A stretch of 64,000 nt of DNA, taken from Fragum whitleyi. Its lineage: Eukaryota; Mollusca; Bivalvia; Cardiida; Cardiidae. The stretch lies in assembly GCA_948146395.1 (NCBI GenBank), contig OX411555.1, forward strand, positions 41,939,225 to 42,003,224. Direction: 5' to 3'. The notes below the pieces were generated by a model that was given only the letters and a program-made list of their open reading frames with translations, had not been told where the DNA came from and ran no database searches. The translations under genes were made by a program, and so were the position numbers. Below are positions 12,726 to 24,930 of the stretch, piece after piece (position 1 is the stretch's first letter; every line of letters starts with the position of its first letter).

Positions 12726-13922
12726 TACTGTGACCTATATTTTTTTTTTCATTTCAAATTTTCAAAAAGCAAGTCAGTGGCAACAAAATAAAAGAAAATA
12801 ACAGAAACCTCTTTGGTAGAATATGTCTAAAAAAGCTGTTTTATGCCAATATTGCCGTAACTCTAATTCAACTCCATGTTAGAATTAGGAATTTTTTGAG
12901 CGGCTCCCTCTCAATCTTTCCCAATTACGGTTACCTAATTTTTTTTATTGTCTTGATTTACTCGGGATACTTTGATTTATTACATATTACAGTTTGGTCA
13001 AATCTCTTGGGCAGATTTCTTGTTCTGGAATCGAGGTCAGTCTCCTTAAGAAAAATAGACATCACTGTAAGAAGGGAAAGTTTGTTATGTGCAATTGTTT
13101 TCATTTTTTTACATCATAGTTTTATCAACCTTTTTACAGTTAGTTGCATCATACTTTGACATCCCATCGAATATAATTAAATGCAAGGATAACCCCTGAA
13201 TATCATACCGTGTTTGAATGGCTTTCTAGATTGGAAGTAATCTGGAAGTACGCATGCTGATCATGCGGATATACATAAATACATGTACTAAAATAATCTC
13301 GATTATGCTGCGTTGCTGACAGAGTGATAATTGTATTATTAATATTGATCAATGAGTTATACAATTGTTACCACCAAATGTTTTATTCGTCAGCTTCCAC
13401 ATGATAATTTCCGAACATTAAAGCTACCGTCTGTGTTCGTGTACATTTCCGAAACGCAAGGCAATGATCTCAAACGACTTAGTACACAAAAACTAGACTT
13501 TTATTCTCAAAGCTTGAATTTGTCAATCCAATATTCGGTAATGCAAATGATTGTGACGCGATGATTTAAATATAAACCTTACTTGATGAATATTTATGAC
13601 CCGCAACATATCGGACTTTAACTTGAATAGAGCGCATTACCGCTCTTTCGCTCTGGCGTTTTTCATGTGACCAAAATCCCATTTACATATATTACTGTAT
13701 ACGGCAGATTATGCGTTTCCCGAAAAAGTCACCGTTTGTCGATTGATTTGTATTTTTATGTAACATATCTTTCATAGGACTAAATCAAGAATAATCAAAT
13801 CAAAGAATGTAAACGAAATAGCGATTTTTTTCTTTAAACGCATACGGTGGTTTTAAGACGTACTGCCTTTAAGCGTTTTCAGCAAATTCTGCCAAATTTA
13901 TAATTAATTTAGACCATTTTGT
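12726..13922. other. No recognised feature
   Basis: Contains frames of 87 codons (12,896-13,159) and 70 codons (13,352-13,564) on the plus strand. The first is rich in Phe/Ile/Leu from T-rich DNA and could mimic a membrane protein. Neither has motifs or splice support. Confidence 0.35.
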
Positions 13923-14186
13923 TACAGATAACGACATTGTGAATTTGACAAGGTAAATGATTTTGGAATGGTTTTGGAATGAAACTTTTTAAGAGCATAG
14001 AGCGATATCTTAGTGAAATTAACGGAAGGTAATCCAATATCACTAATTTTGTTCAGGATGATTTAGCTATATTTATTTTGAAAGAACTTGTTAATTTTAT
14101 CCTTTGTAGTGATTTGGGAGCTTTTTTGAATGGTTTGAAAGATTTTGATCGCGATGATTGTTAATTTCACGGTGAAATTAACTGTA
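13923..14186. mobile_element. CAGTTAA-family MITE, copy 4, internally deleted
   Basis: The left end CAGATAACGACATTGTGAAT and right end TTTCACGGTGAAATTAACTG are recognisable, with TA at both edges. The interior resembles the family in the orientation opposite to copies 2 and 3 ('tgattttggaatggttttgg'), and the right arm of the central palindrome is missing. Confidence 0.65.
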
Positions 14187-14929
14187 TTCATTTCGGAAAA
14201 AAACAGTTTGCCGTATTGTAAAACCCGATGTGAAATGTTCCAATATTCCAATTAAAAATATTCTTTGTTCGACTTGTAGCTGATTTCAAGGTCATGATAT
14301 GACTCGGTCTAAAAATAAAACTTTTCTAAATGTTTTTTTTTTTTTTTCGTATACAGGACAAGATATAAGATATATAAGATATGGTTGTGTTCTCATTAAT
14401 TTTAGACTCATTTCATCATTTCATTTTCTTTGCGTTCATATCGCGTATCTACATGTAAGATTGCGTTACACCATCAAATGTAGCGAACATCACGCATTTT
14501 GTGTTAGGTAACTCTACAATCATTTTGATTTCATTTGCAAAGTACAACACAAACTTGACGATTATTGATGAATGTTGTCAATCTTATGAATCATTCAGGG
14601 TATCCTAACATAAGCACAATAAGGAGTTCTTGGTCGCTTTTGACGGTTTTCGAAACAATAAATCTTTCATGGGTCATTTACTGTCTGATCAAAATTAATG
14701 CATTTATTTACACTCTGTTAACGTAATAAAATAATCAGATAAGCTTCATTTGTCATTTGTCATGATTAATATTGTATGAATTGAAATAAGTAGCATTTTC
14801 TTCCCAATATTGCCTAAAAGGTGGCTTCTACTTGATTAAAAAGTCTATAAGAAATGCCTTGAGAAAAGCAGGCCTTTAAAAGATGCAAATCTTCTTACTA
14901 TCAATATTTTTGGTACCAATCCTAATTTC
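14187..14929. other. No recognised feature
   Basis: AT-rich, with a T-run at about 14,332-14,347. No gene seen. Confidence 0.4.
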
Positions 14930-15545
14930 ATGAACGTGTTTTGAAAGGGTCATCAAAGGAAAATTCCTGTTATGTGTGGTTGAAATCAGCCAATTTTATA
15001 CTGAAAAGAAGAAATTTTAATAATTTAGGGTTAAAAAGTGCCGTCCTCTAACGCCCATACTTGGGGGTCAATAAAAATATCACAAATAAGTATTTGAAAA
15101 GGGTCACCCAAATAACAGTGTTGCCAAACATGTAATTGTGAGAATCAGCTATCTAGTCTTGGAGAGATGTTTGTAGATATAACGGTCAAAATAAGCCCCG
15201 CCCTGCCACGACCATATTATGGGGGTCAATAAAAAATCATGTTTCGGGAAGAGTCATAAAGGAAAATATCTGTCAGGTTTGGTCGAAACTTAACCATTGA
15301 AAACCGAAAAGGAGATATTCAAAGTATTAGGGGTTAAAAAAAGCACCGCCATGTTATGACCATAATTGGGGATCAATCGATTTCGCATATACACATACAC
15401 GCAAAAGAATACAAAAAAGTCACCCAGGAATCATTTCTGTCATGATAAGTTGTAATCCGGCCCTTGGTCATTTAGGAGACTATGTTTAATGATTTCATGG
15501 TCAAATTAAACCCGGCCCCGCCAGTCCATACTGCGAAAATGTATA
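14930..15545 (+). repeat. Dispersed bivalve repeat, about four tandem units
   Basis: Units of roughly 150-170 bp, each with 'gaaaagggtcacccaa', a 'gtttggttgaaatc' type segment and 'gccccgccctgccacgacca' followed by 'gggggtcaataaaaa'. Same family as 1-330 (antisense) and 41.6-42.2 kb. Non-coding. Confidence 0.8.
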
Positions 15546-15962
15546 AGGAATTATTTCCGACGGTTGGCGGCGATTGCTTTTTTCTATTTTTTTTTATGTT
15601 GTTGTTTATTTGTTTGTTTTTCCTAAACAAGGAATTTTCGACCATTTTTATAAATTTTCCAAACGTTAATAGCAAAGCGAGATATCTTAAGTTAGGGGAT
15701 TTTTTATGAATTTGATCTTAACTATTGGCTATTAGATGCCTTATCGGATAAAGGATTTGTGGTGAGTTTCCCCCACAATGAATGATGAAGATAAGCCATT
15801 AGCCCCCGACCCCTTACCATCCGTCTTTTTAATAAAACATGTCTGTCAATTCTATATCGCACCTTCGTTGTTTTCACGGTGAAGAGTCTCTTACAATCTA
15901 GAGACTTTCAATTTACATTTTACTGTTGTAGTGTAAACCGTATTTTATATCATTCCTTCAAT
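15546..15962. other. No recognised feature
   Basis: T-rich patch near 15,580-15,620, then ordinary AT-rich DNA. Confidence 0.4.
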
Positions 15963-16450
15963 TCACTCTAGAAATTTGGGAGAAAAACAGATATCTAAAG
16001 CTCAAGTCAGAACTTATCATCTTCAAATCCAATGTTAAGGCAGTACTGATGTATGGATTTGAGACTTGGAAACACACTTAGAAACTGGAACACAACCTTC
16101 AAGTGTTCATCAACAGACGTCTCTGAAGGATACTAAAGATAAGATGGCCAGACAAAGTATCCAACCACGAACTCTGGAGGAGAACCAAACAGAATTCATT
16201 TACTACCTTATTCAAAGAGAGGGAGTTGATGTGGATAAGGTCAGAAAATATCACTGGGCATGCTCAGGACTTGAACCAACAAGGCCTTAGAAAGAGGGAA
16301 ATCCAGCTATAACCTAGTGAATAATTAACTCTTCAAACTGAGCTAAAGCCAATCGCATTATCGTGGAATGAGGCTAAACACCGCGCAAAAGACAGGGCAA
16401 GATGGAAGGATATCTGCTGGCCCTATACCGAGATAAGGGCTAAGAGGACC
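15963..16450 (+). pseudogene. Non-LTR retrotransposon relic, C-terminal region
   Basis: One frame shows the C-terminal domain of LINE polyproteins downstream of the reverse transcriptase. It reads KSNVKAVLMYGFETW (relatives: VLLYGSETW), a tag at about 16,078, KLEHNLQVFINRRL, a stop, then RILKIRWPDKVSNHELWRRT (relatives: IRWPDxIxNxELWxRT). After a further break it ends with WNEAKHRAKDRARWKDICWP, which corresponds to the family's final AxDRxxWRxxxxxLC block. Several in-frame stops show it is dead. Its 3' end is immediately followed by a MITE at 16,452. Confidence 0.85.
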
Positions 16451-16451
16451 A

Positions 16452-16676
16452 GGGGCTCGTTTTACTAAACATCTTACGAAAAAGTTAGTCGTTAAACAAA
16501 ATCATAATCGTACCTGGTGTTTTCATTTAATGTAAAATTATGCCTTGCAATATCTAATTGGAATTCCAAAGAGATTATTTATGGTAGAATTTCATACTAA
16601 GTTACTACTGAAGAAGCACTTAGTTTTTGTCTTACGCAATTTAAACTGATCGTAAGATTTTTAGTAAAACAGGCCA
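16452..16676. mobile_element. GTTTTACTAAACATCTTACG-family MITE, copy 1
   Basis: Ends GGGGCTCGTTTTACTAAACA and its diverged complement 'tagtaaaacaggccact' bound a ~225-bp, non-coding interior. The same termini occur at 17,605-17,847. A CAG precedes the left end and a CTG follows the right end, which would suit a CWG target as used by Harbinger-type elements, but that is only suggestive. Confidence 0.75.
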
Positions 16677-17397
16677 CTGAGAGGTAAGTTATTTTACGTT
16701 ATTGGGATAATTGTCCTCCCTACTTAAGTTAAAGTAAAATCGATCCCTATTTACTCTGCTTCTTGGAAAATTTACCAGTAATTGCGCCGGATGTGTAAGC
16801 CAATGAAAGAACCAAGACCGAAAACTGCTGCTGGTGATCGAACTTGGAATCTTGGACAAGAGGCCGACGCTCAATACCAATGACACCACACAAATTGCAA
16901 TTTGCATGGACAAAAGAAACATCAACTGGTAGTCTTTTGTTTTCTGAACAATGCATAAACGCATTTTACTATCATACTTATTCAGCATTCAATTGTTTGT
17001 ATATGAACAAATGTATCATATGTGTGTGTGTGTGTTTTTAACCGTATTTTCAATTGTTATTTTTCTATCAGGGACTCCATTAGACTTAGATCTTTTCAAT
17101 TAATTCAAGACTCAAATTTATAGATTGTAAATTTTATGTATATATTACGTCAACTCCATAGGGATATGACTTTCAAATCTTTTTTGCCAGTTCAACAGAA
17201 TTTTTTGGTTTATTATTATTGAATGTGTCTACAATCTCTGAAATCTGCTTGAAAGCAGACACGATTAAATTGATCGTGAAAAATCTATTCTATAATCAGA
17301 ATGCGTAGGCTGTTTTCTTCAGGAAAACGTCCGATGTGAACGCAAAAAGGTTACAGACACAGGGATTAAATGAAATGTTAACACATGTACAGTCAGG
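16677..17397. other. No recognised feature
   Basis: Contains a short (TG)n run at about 17,020-17,035. The 99- and 69-codon reverse frames at 16,689-16,988 lack recognisable motifs. Confidence 0.4.
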
Positions 17398-18068
17398 AAC
17401 TTCGTTATTTTGACAAGATAAATGATTTCGGAATGATTTTGGAATAAAATTGAATGAGTGTGAAAAGCGAGTTTTGAATTATCATCAAGGGAGGTAAAAC
17501 AATATCGATAATCTCGTCCGATTGGACGAAAATAAAGATAATATTTATCTCCCTTTAATAAAATCTAGGTATTTTTCTAATTTTGTGTTTTCACGGACAA
17601 ATCAGGGGCCAGTTTTACTAAACATCTTACGATCATTTTTTGCGTTAGTCAAAAATCAGAGTTGCTTCTACAGTGGTAAGTAAAGAGCGAATTCTGCCAT
17701 ACATGATCTCATTGAAATCGTCTTTCAAAGACAATTCCAATGGGATATTGCAAGGCAGAATCCATCAATGAATGAAAACACCAGATGCGATTATCGATTT
17801 TGACTTACGATTAATTTTTTCGTAAGTTGTTTAGTATAACGGCCCCCAGACGCTTAAAAATAAACATTAGCTGATGAAATCACGTAAATATTTGATCGAT
17901 TTGGTGAAAATGTTGATCATTTAGAACGATTTCGAAGCGTTTTTCTAACAAATCGGAGATTTTGAGTGATAAGAGTGACTGTTTAAAATGAATGACAGAA
18001 GCGCTGATTGATTGAATTTGAATGGTTTAAATCGAAGTGAGTGCCAATTCCATGATGTAATTAATTGT
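17398..18068. mobile_element. CAGTTAA-family MITE, copy 5, with nested MITE
   Basis: The left end is diverged (CAGTCAGGAACTTCGT) and the right end reads 'catgatgtaattaattgt'. It has the family's GGGAGGTAAA ... CTCCCTTTA pair around a variant palindrome (CTCGTCCGATTGGACGA). The body is split at 17,605 by a MITE of the second family. Confidence 0.65.
17605..17847. mobile_element. GTTTTACTAAACATCTTACG-family MITE, copy 2 (nested)
   Basis: Begins GGGGCCAGTTTTACTAAACA and ends TGTTTAGTATAACGGCCCCC, a clear inverted repeat of at least 20 bp. It sits inside MITE copy 5, so it inserted later. Flanks may be CAG/CAG. Confidence 0.8.
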
Positions 18069-19488
18069 GTTCGTATTCACTTATGATTTGCCTGTTTGTC
18101 TCACATAGTAGTAGCAAAAGTGTTATCGTTCCACCTCTGATATCGTACGTTATATTCGCAGTTATGTTGTCGATTTGTAAATAACCAAATGCTCGAATAA
18201 ACAAAAAAAAGGCATTATCTGTTTTTATGGGAGATAGAACATAAATGAAAGTAACATTATTGTAAATAGGACGTTTAAACCTTCCAATCTTCGATGGTTT
18301 GTATAACTTTGTTCCCACGGCTTGAAAATAAAACGTTGGAATAAGAAGTACGTAAGATTGTCAACTGTCGACTTTTTTGAATGACCGAAACCATGCATAC
18401 TTGTACACAGAATCCATCTTAGCGACATTATGCATATATTTTTCTTTAAAGATAAAAAGGTAAACTGTTCTGATTAACGTCGTTAAAAATGCAGCCTGAA
18501 GAATCATAAAGTCCAGAAAAGATACTTCACATACAACGCCTAATTAGCGCAATGTGTGCAAATGTTTATCCACAAATAACAGAAAACGGTGTATTTGATG
18601 CTCCAACAAGAAACATGCAAATATACAAAACGTATAATAAAATGAAAACAAAGTTTCGGAAAGGAAATCAATTTTCTAAGTGTTTATCTATTTAATTATC
18701 AGTGCAGAAAGGATCCCATACAAAACTTTACTTTGTTTTGTCGTTTGCCGAATGAAAAAGGCTTAAATGTTACAAAAGTCATTTGGATTAAAATTGCATT
18801 ATTTGTATCCACAATTGTTTAAAGACAGTGCCGATATTGCTAGGCAATATCATCGTTACATTTTAAATTAAAAGGTTTATTGAACAAAACAAAACCCACC
18901 AGAAGTTTGATCTTATGTATACTATGCTTAGTTAGACAATGAAAGCTTTTTTTTCTACATTTGCAAACTCAAACTTTATTACAAATGCTGAAACTTATCT
19001 TTAGAACGCTGATAGTGAAACAAGAATTTGATCAGTAAAATAACTGTTAGAAAGGACTTTAAACAATTGTTCTATAAGGTTTCTGACATTCAGGCTCATG
19101 GATATGAATGCCTATCTTTGGTTGCTTTAATCAGACCCACCCACCGTCGAAGACGTAACGTAATTATGAGATCACCCGTGACGTCCGGCGTCCGGGCGGC
19201 GGCCTCTTTTTGTCCGGAGAATAACTCCTGTCACCTTATGAGAAGAAAATGAATAACGCTGGAGATATCTACACATACTTGGAGTTTTGTCGACATTATA
19301 CCGTTTTACTTATTGCGAATATAAGTCGTTTATCTTATGTATTTAAATCATTAATATTCAGTAGTTCCGTAAATTCAAAGACACTCGGATTTCGAAAATA
19401 CTATTATTTTATGTATTGTATTGTTTCCTGCTGGGGAAAAAATGGACGACAGAGAATGAAATGGTTTTCGTTCTGAATGTCGTGCATT
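18069..19488. other. No gene recognised; short CpG-rich patch
   Basis: Mostly AT-rich. At 19,135-19,230 there is a CpG-rich patch ('gtgacgtccggcgtccgggc') followed by 'tttgtccggagaataactcc', which resembles the start of another dispersed repeat rather than a promoter. The 74-codon frame over it is not convincing. Confidence 0.4.
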
Positions 19489-19726
19489 GTACTGTTAACA
19501 AGTAAGATCAAGTAATTGACATGTATATACACCTCGATCAAAGCTATTCAAAATCACACAATCAGCGCTACATTCATTCAATTCAAACAATCAAACCATC
19601 CAGTAATGCTCCAAAAAGTAAAAAAAAGCTTCAGAATCTTCCATAGTAAACCATTTAACTTAGACAAAATCAATGCACATTTTGTCATCGCATATTTTCT
19701 GTTATGCATAATATTGAAGTAATATG

Positions 19727-20742
19727 TATAATGGTTTTTCCCGTGTCTATGTTTGGAATTAGTCTAGGAAATTTCCGATCCCTTGACACTGTTAGGTAAA
19801 CATGTATGTAGAATATCTTAGATCTTTCTAGAAAGGACCTTTAGAAAGTGATTCAAACTCTAGAATCTTCGAATGTTATATGCTATTCTAGATTGTTCTA
19901 TGGTATTATATAAAGGGTTTCCTATAGCATTCTTGGTTCACTTGGTTTAGACTAACGGTTTCATTTAGTAGTACTGTGTTAAACTAAAAGGGGATTTCGT
20001 TTAAGATCGTTTAATATTTCATTAATTAAACAACAAAAGCTATATTTTCACGTCTTCGCCACAAGTAAAAATGTATCTTTTGTTGTTCAAGGAATTGAAT
20101 ATTTATCGATGTATCTCGACCTCTAGAAGTCCCAGGTTCGATTCACGACGGCGGCGCTCAACCTTTTCGACTATTTGTCTCATACCAATTGGGTCGATAA
20201 TCGTAGAACCATGTGGGATAGCAGCTGTAGGCTATTAAACGTGAAATGATACAGTTGAACATTGAGAAATGAACATGATGAATTATTTTGGAATGATTTT
20301 TGAATGAAATTGAATGATTGTGTGGATCAAGATTTAAGTGAAATTCAAGGGAGGTAAATCATCTCGAACAAATAAGCAATATTTATAGCGTCCCTTTATT
20401 ATGCATACAGGTTCTGGGAATAGCTTTATGTGTCTTGACAAACCCATTATACGTTTACTTATTTCAGTAAAATCGTGGATTTTATCTATCGACCTTTATA
20501 GTGGGGTTTTCTCGTCATCTTAAAAGTGTGTTTAAAAGTGTGTTTAATTTTAAATTCGGATATTATAACTTAATTCAATTGGATCTAAAATTAAAACTTT
20601 AGGATTAAACATTCAAGGTATTATAATTTGTTTTTGTATTAATTTCATATTGTCAATAATTCTGTTATTATTGTCAATAAATATTGTAAATTGTAAAGTT
20701 TGCTGCTTGCTTCTTTGTTTTTGTGATATTGGCACGTAACAT
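19727..20742. repeat. Interspersed repeat R8.9, reverse copy, interrupted
   Basis: Reverse complement of 8,905-9,436 in two pieces, 19,727-19,999 and about 20,513-20,742. The break falls within the T-rich track 'ggggattttttcgt' of the intact copy, with TTTCGT / TCTCGT on the two sides of the insertion, a possible short target-site duplication. Confidence 0.7.
20000..20512 (+). mobile_element. SINE-plus-MITE composite, copy 1
   Basis: A 0.5-kb block nearly identical to 25,922-26,430. It holds a unique leader ('aaacaacaaaagctatattt'), a partial tRNA-derived SINE (about 20,110-20,235; box B GGTTCGATTCACGACGG and 'gtgggatagcagctg'), and the start of a CAGTTAA MITE from 20,250. The block stops within the MITE, whereas the copy at 25.9 kb continues to the MITE end. 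Confidence 0.7.
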
Positions 20743-20971
20743 TGCAAAGAGAATGATTATCCCCGAAAAGACACACCAACAGGAAATTGCGTTTATTTTT
20801 AAAGAGAGGTAATAAATTATCGCCGATTTCGCCCAATTTGGGCGAAATGAACGACATTTGTTACCCCCCTTTAATATCAATCAAATGAAGCCACATAAAC
20901 TCATTCAATATCATTTTTAAATCAATCGTTCCTAAATCATTCAGTGAGTTAGTTTTTTAACTGTTGTAATA

Positions 20972-21832
20972 TACTGGCCAAAAGTCCTAACCGGCCACTT
21001 TAAAAATGACGATAACTTTTTTAAAAGTTATAACATTTTATTGAAACTTGATGTGTGAATTTTTAAGCATAATGTACGTAGATTTCCATTATGATTTACC
21101 AATAGTTATCAAATTAGGATGTGTAATAAAGGAAAAGCTCAAAAAGCTCTAATTCTTAATAGAGCTCGGGATATTACACTTTCAAGAAATCAAAGTCCGC
21201 AAATCGTTAGCTGCAACCCAGACCAAGAAAAAGATTGGAAAACATTGTCAATTTTGTGTGACCTTTGACTACAGGAGAAACAGAAAGAATAGGAGGCATG
21301 GTAAAACGGTGTTTAAATTCAACCGACAAACCATTTTATCTAGCGAATTTGCTCAAATATGGTCTTGTGTGAAAGAAATGATGTATCAAACTGATTTTTT
21401 TCACATATCCTACATTTTGTAGCTCAAAGGGAATTATCTGTCTTTATTTTATGCATTTTTGAAGAAAAACATGTTTTAGGTGTTTTTTCTAGGAACCGTT
21501 TTCTGCAAACATAAGCTCTATCACTTTCTTCTAGGGCCAAATGCCGCGCAAAATTGTCGAACATTTTCTGTTTTTTTCCTAGTCTATGTTGCAGCTAACG
21601 ACCCATGAGACAAAAATCGCTACATTGACAGTATTTTGAGCTCTGTGTGAATTTAGAGCTTTTTGAGCTTTTCTCATGTTGCGCTTTAAATTCAATGAAA
21701 TAACGGTAACTTTTCCCCAAAATCATCTGGAAAGTTGCTTAAAAAATTCACATAGCAAATTTCACGAAAATCCAATCACCACAGAAAAAAATCTTTGTTT
21801 TTAAAGTGGCCGGTTAGAAGTTTTGACTAGTA
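20972..21832 (+). mobile_element. Foldback Tc1-like non-autonomous element, left copy
   Basis: Terminal inverted repeats CTGGCCAAAAGTCCTAACCGG and AGAAGTTTTGACTAG lie within TATA-rich flanks, as in Tc1/mariner ends (inference). Each half also resembles the reverse complement of the other over about 400 bp: both carry GAAAAGCTCAAAAAGCTCT and 'gttagctgcaac'. No transposase motif recognised. A second copy in opposite orientation lies at 22,730-23,590. Confidence 0.7.
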
Positions 21833-22127
21833 TATATATAGGATAACCGATGTGTCAGTGTAAGATCGATAGGTGACGTCAGATAGGGTGAAATGCGCAA
21901 AAGCAGGGTATGAAATTTTGATTATTTCACTGCTTTTGCGGTGAGATTATCAAGTGATAATCTACCGTTATTTCTCGATAAACCACAAAAAACATTAAAG
22001 AAAAAAAATCTTTCATAAAGGAAAAGTAAAAATATTTATTTCTTTTTTTATTGGCAAACTTCACAAAATCCATATACTTTGAACAAAATTTTGGACTCCT
22101 GAGAACAAAGTATTTTACATTAAAATT
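21833..22127. repeat. Short repeat shared with 26.86-26.99 kb
   Basis: About 110 bp (21,890-22,000) with 'aaagcagggtat' and 'gataatctaccgttatttct' recurs at 26,875-26,990. No coding potential. Confidence 0.55.
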
Positions 22128-22444
22128 AACAAGAGCCATGTCGGACATGGCCATCCCCGCCATCAAGTCTTAATAGTAAACTGAAGCCTAATTGATTAAG
22201 GATTCTTTTGTACTTTAAGAGATATGCCCCTTACAAAATCTAAGTCTTTAAAATAATAAATGGCAATATATAACTGCAAAATTATGCAAGCAAGAGTTAT
22301 TGTTTTTGTGCACTACACTTCTCTTCAATAAGAACTATCCACCTTTTAAGTTTCAAGTTGATAGCTATTTAACTTTCAGAGATATGCTCTGAACAAAATC
22401 TAAGTATTTAATATAAAAAGGGGCAAAAATGCAAGCAAGAGTTG

Positions 22445-22475
<31 letters not shown>

Positions 22476-22729
22476 CTAATGCACTGCATTTCTTCTCTGT
22501 GATATCTATCCACCTATAAAAGTTCAATTTGATTTGTATTTAACTTTCAAAGATATGCCACGGACAAAATCTAAGTATTTAAAATAACAGAGGACAATAA
22601 CTCCGTGCACTGCACTTCTCCTTCATGAGATCCATCCACCTAGAAAGTTTCTAGTTGAAAGCATTTATACTTCAGGAGATAAGCTCCAGAAAAGTTTAGT
22701 GACGAAATGATGGACGGAGATCAATACTA
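22128..22729 (+). repeat. AACAAGAG-headed repeat with ~150-170-bp units
   Basis: Begins AACAAGAG directly followed by the hairpin GCCATGTCGGACATGGC (22,135-22,151). About three units follow, marked by 'gagatatgc', 'acaaaatctaagtattta' and 'gcactacacttct'. It ends near 'atgatggacggaga', a vestige of the GACGGA tetranucleotide tail seen in sister families. A T-run lies inside (22,447-22,475). Confidence 0.65.
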
Positions 22730-23590
22730 TACTAGTCAAAACTTCTAACCGACCACTTTTAAAACAAAGATAATTTTTTCTATGGTGTTTCGATTTTCGT
22801 GAAATTTGCTATGTGAATTTTTAAGCAACTTTCCAGATGATTTTGGCGAAAAGTTACCGTTATTTCATCGAATTTAAAGCGCAACATGAGAAAAGCTCAA
22901 AAAGCTCTAAATTCAGACAGAGCTCAAAATATTGTCAATGTAGCGATTTTTGTCTCATGGGTCGTTAGCTGGAACATAGACTAGGAAAAAAACCTGAAAA
23001 TGTTCGACAATTGTGCGCGGCATATGGCCCTAGAAGAAGGTGATAGAGCTTATGTATGCAGAAAACGGTTCCTAGAAACAACGACTAAAAACGTTTTTCT
23101 TCAAAGATGCATAAAATATAGACTGATAATTGCCGTTGAGCTTCAAATTGTAGGATATGTGAAAAAATCAGTTTGATAAATCGTTTTTTTCACACCAGAC
23201 CATATTTGAGCATATTCGCTAGATAAAATGGTTTGTCGGTTGAATTTAAACACCATTTTACCATGCCTCCTATTCTTTCTCTTTCTACTGTAGTCAAAGG
23301 TCACACAAAATTGACAATGTTTTCTAGTTTTTTTCTTGGTCTGGGTTGCAGCTAGCGATTTGCGGACTTTGATTTTTGAAAGTGTAATATCCCGAGCTCT
23401 ATTAAAATTTAGAGCTTTTTGAGCTTTTCCTTTATTACACATCCAAATTTGATAATCATTGGTAAATCATAATGGATATCCTCGTACATTATGCTTAAAA
23501 ATTCACACATCAAATTTCATTAAAATGTCATAACTTCAAAAAAAAGTTATAGTCATTTTTAAAGTGGCCGGTTAGGACTTTTGGCCAGTA
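22730..23590 (-). mobile_element. Foldback Tc1-like non-autonomous element, right copy
   Basis: Reverse-oriented partner of 20,972-21,832, roughly 90-93% identical by eye, with the GGCCAAAAGTCC end outermost. The minus strand has a 99-codon frame (23,143-23,442, rich in Lys/Arg) that covers about half the element. It is broken in the left copy and matches no transposase motif I know. Confidence 0.7.
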
Positions 23591-24299
23591 TATATCCTCT
23601 TCTCCGAAAACGATATTAGCTCTTTAATGTAAAAAGTCTTTAAGTATCTTTTAAATAAGAGTCCTCCATGGTGAATTTAAACGAATAGTAGACAACTTTA
23701 CCATATAATACGGGGTTACTTGTTGCGATTTTTACACCGAGAAACCCTTTTTTGATTTTTTTATGATTTTTTTTAAAATGCATGTCCAAGGAAAGATAGG
23801 TACGACGGATAACCTCTTCACAAGAACAATGAATGACATAAATCTATGTATATTACATGTATTTTCGATAGCATAAACAAACACATGATATACAATTTTA
23901 ACGGGTTTATTGATTGGATCAAAAATCTTTTAATTTCTACAATTCTACTGTATTTGGAATTAATATCAAGAAAGTGTTTTAAGAACAGAGAAAGGATCGA
24001 AAGGTTATCCCAAGAGCCTTCGAAATGCCCTGATAAAGAGAAAAATGGATATTTAATTGTGTCTGACTAGATTTATTCAAAATAAAGCTCTGACATGGTA
24101 AGAACCCAGACGGGAAATATAACCGAATTTTTAAAAGCTTCGTATGATAAAGAATGAAACCCTGTTATGAATAATTCTTCCACGCCTCTACGATTACTTG
24201 AATGATTTTACAATTTTTAACGTAAGGTATTTTTTAAAACATAAACAGTTTCGGAAAATGAGAATAACAAATGTTTAGCTCGGCTGTTTTCGGAGAAAA
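23591..24299. other. No recognised feature
   Basis: AT-rich. A 74-codon plus frame (23,846-24,070) has no recognisable motif. Confidence 0.4.
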
Positions 24300-24930
24300 C
24301 CAGATGTATTTTTATAGCTTTGGTGTCGTCGTCGTTGTTGTTGCCGTCGTCGTGCGAAAACTTTGACATTTTGTGATATTTCTTCATTGGTAGATGATAG
24401 GACCTTAATATTTCACATGATGAACGCATGATGAAGGTAATATTTGTCGAAAAAACTTTTGACATTGGCCATAACTTTCGAATGGTAAGTGATGTGTCCT
24501 TCATATTTCACATGATGATTGCCGGTGACAATGTCTTTCTGTTGGTACCAATTTGAAGGTCATCAGTCAACGTCAAGGTCATTTTCCAAGGTCAAATTTG
24601 GAAACTATAAATTAAAACTTTAACATTGGACATAATCTTTGAATGGTAAGTGAATAGGGCCTTCGTATTTCACATGATCATTGCCTTAGACAAGGCATTT
24701 CTGTTGGTACCAAGTTTAAGGTTATCATTCAAGGTAAAGGTCATTTTCCAAGGCTAATTGTGTGTTCTTCAAACTAATTTTTTTCCCATAACTTTTGATT
24801 GGTAAGTCATAGAGCTTTGGAATTCCACATGTGAATTGCTTGTGACAATATCGTCACATGCATAACAATGCCAAGGTTATTGGTCAAAGTCAAGATCATT
24901 TGGTGAAAGTCACCCATTTATAACATATAA
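24300..24930 (+). repeat. AAGGTCA-rich dispersed repeat, about three units
   Basis: A GTC/GTT trinucleotide patch (24,325-24,352) precedes units of about 170 bp with 'tttcacatgatgattgcc', 'tttctgttggtaccaa' and 'caaggtcattttccaaggtc'. The same family is reverse-complemented at 48.6-49.0 kb. Confidence 0.75.

Larger units (their letters stand above)
19489..20965. mobile_element. CAGTTAA-family MITE split by nested insertions
   Basis: The left half of the MITE is at 19,489-19,720 ('cacctcgatcaaagctattc', 'atcagcgctacattcattca'). The right half is at 20,797-20,965 (GAGAGGTAAT, palindrome TTTCGCCCAATTTGGGCGAAA, then 'tttttaactg'). Everything between is later insertion: a reverse copy of R8.9 that itself carries a SINE-MITE composite. 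This gives three layers of insertion. Confidence 0.65.

Noticed and set aside
12896..13159. 87-codon hydrophobic frame as a membrane protein
   Set aside because: Hydrophobicity follows from T-rich DNA; no start context, splice sites or relatives recognised.
23143..23442. 99-codon minus frame as a transposase
   Set aside because: No DDE or helix-turn-helix motif, and the frame is broken in the sister element at 21 kb.
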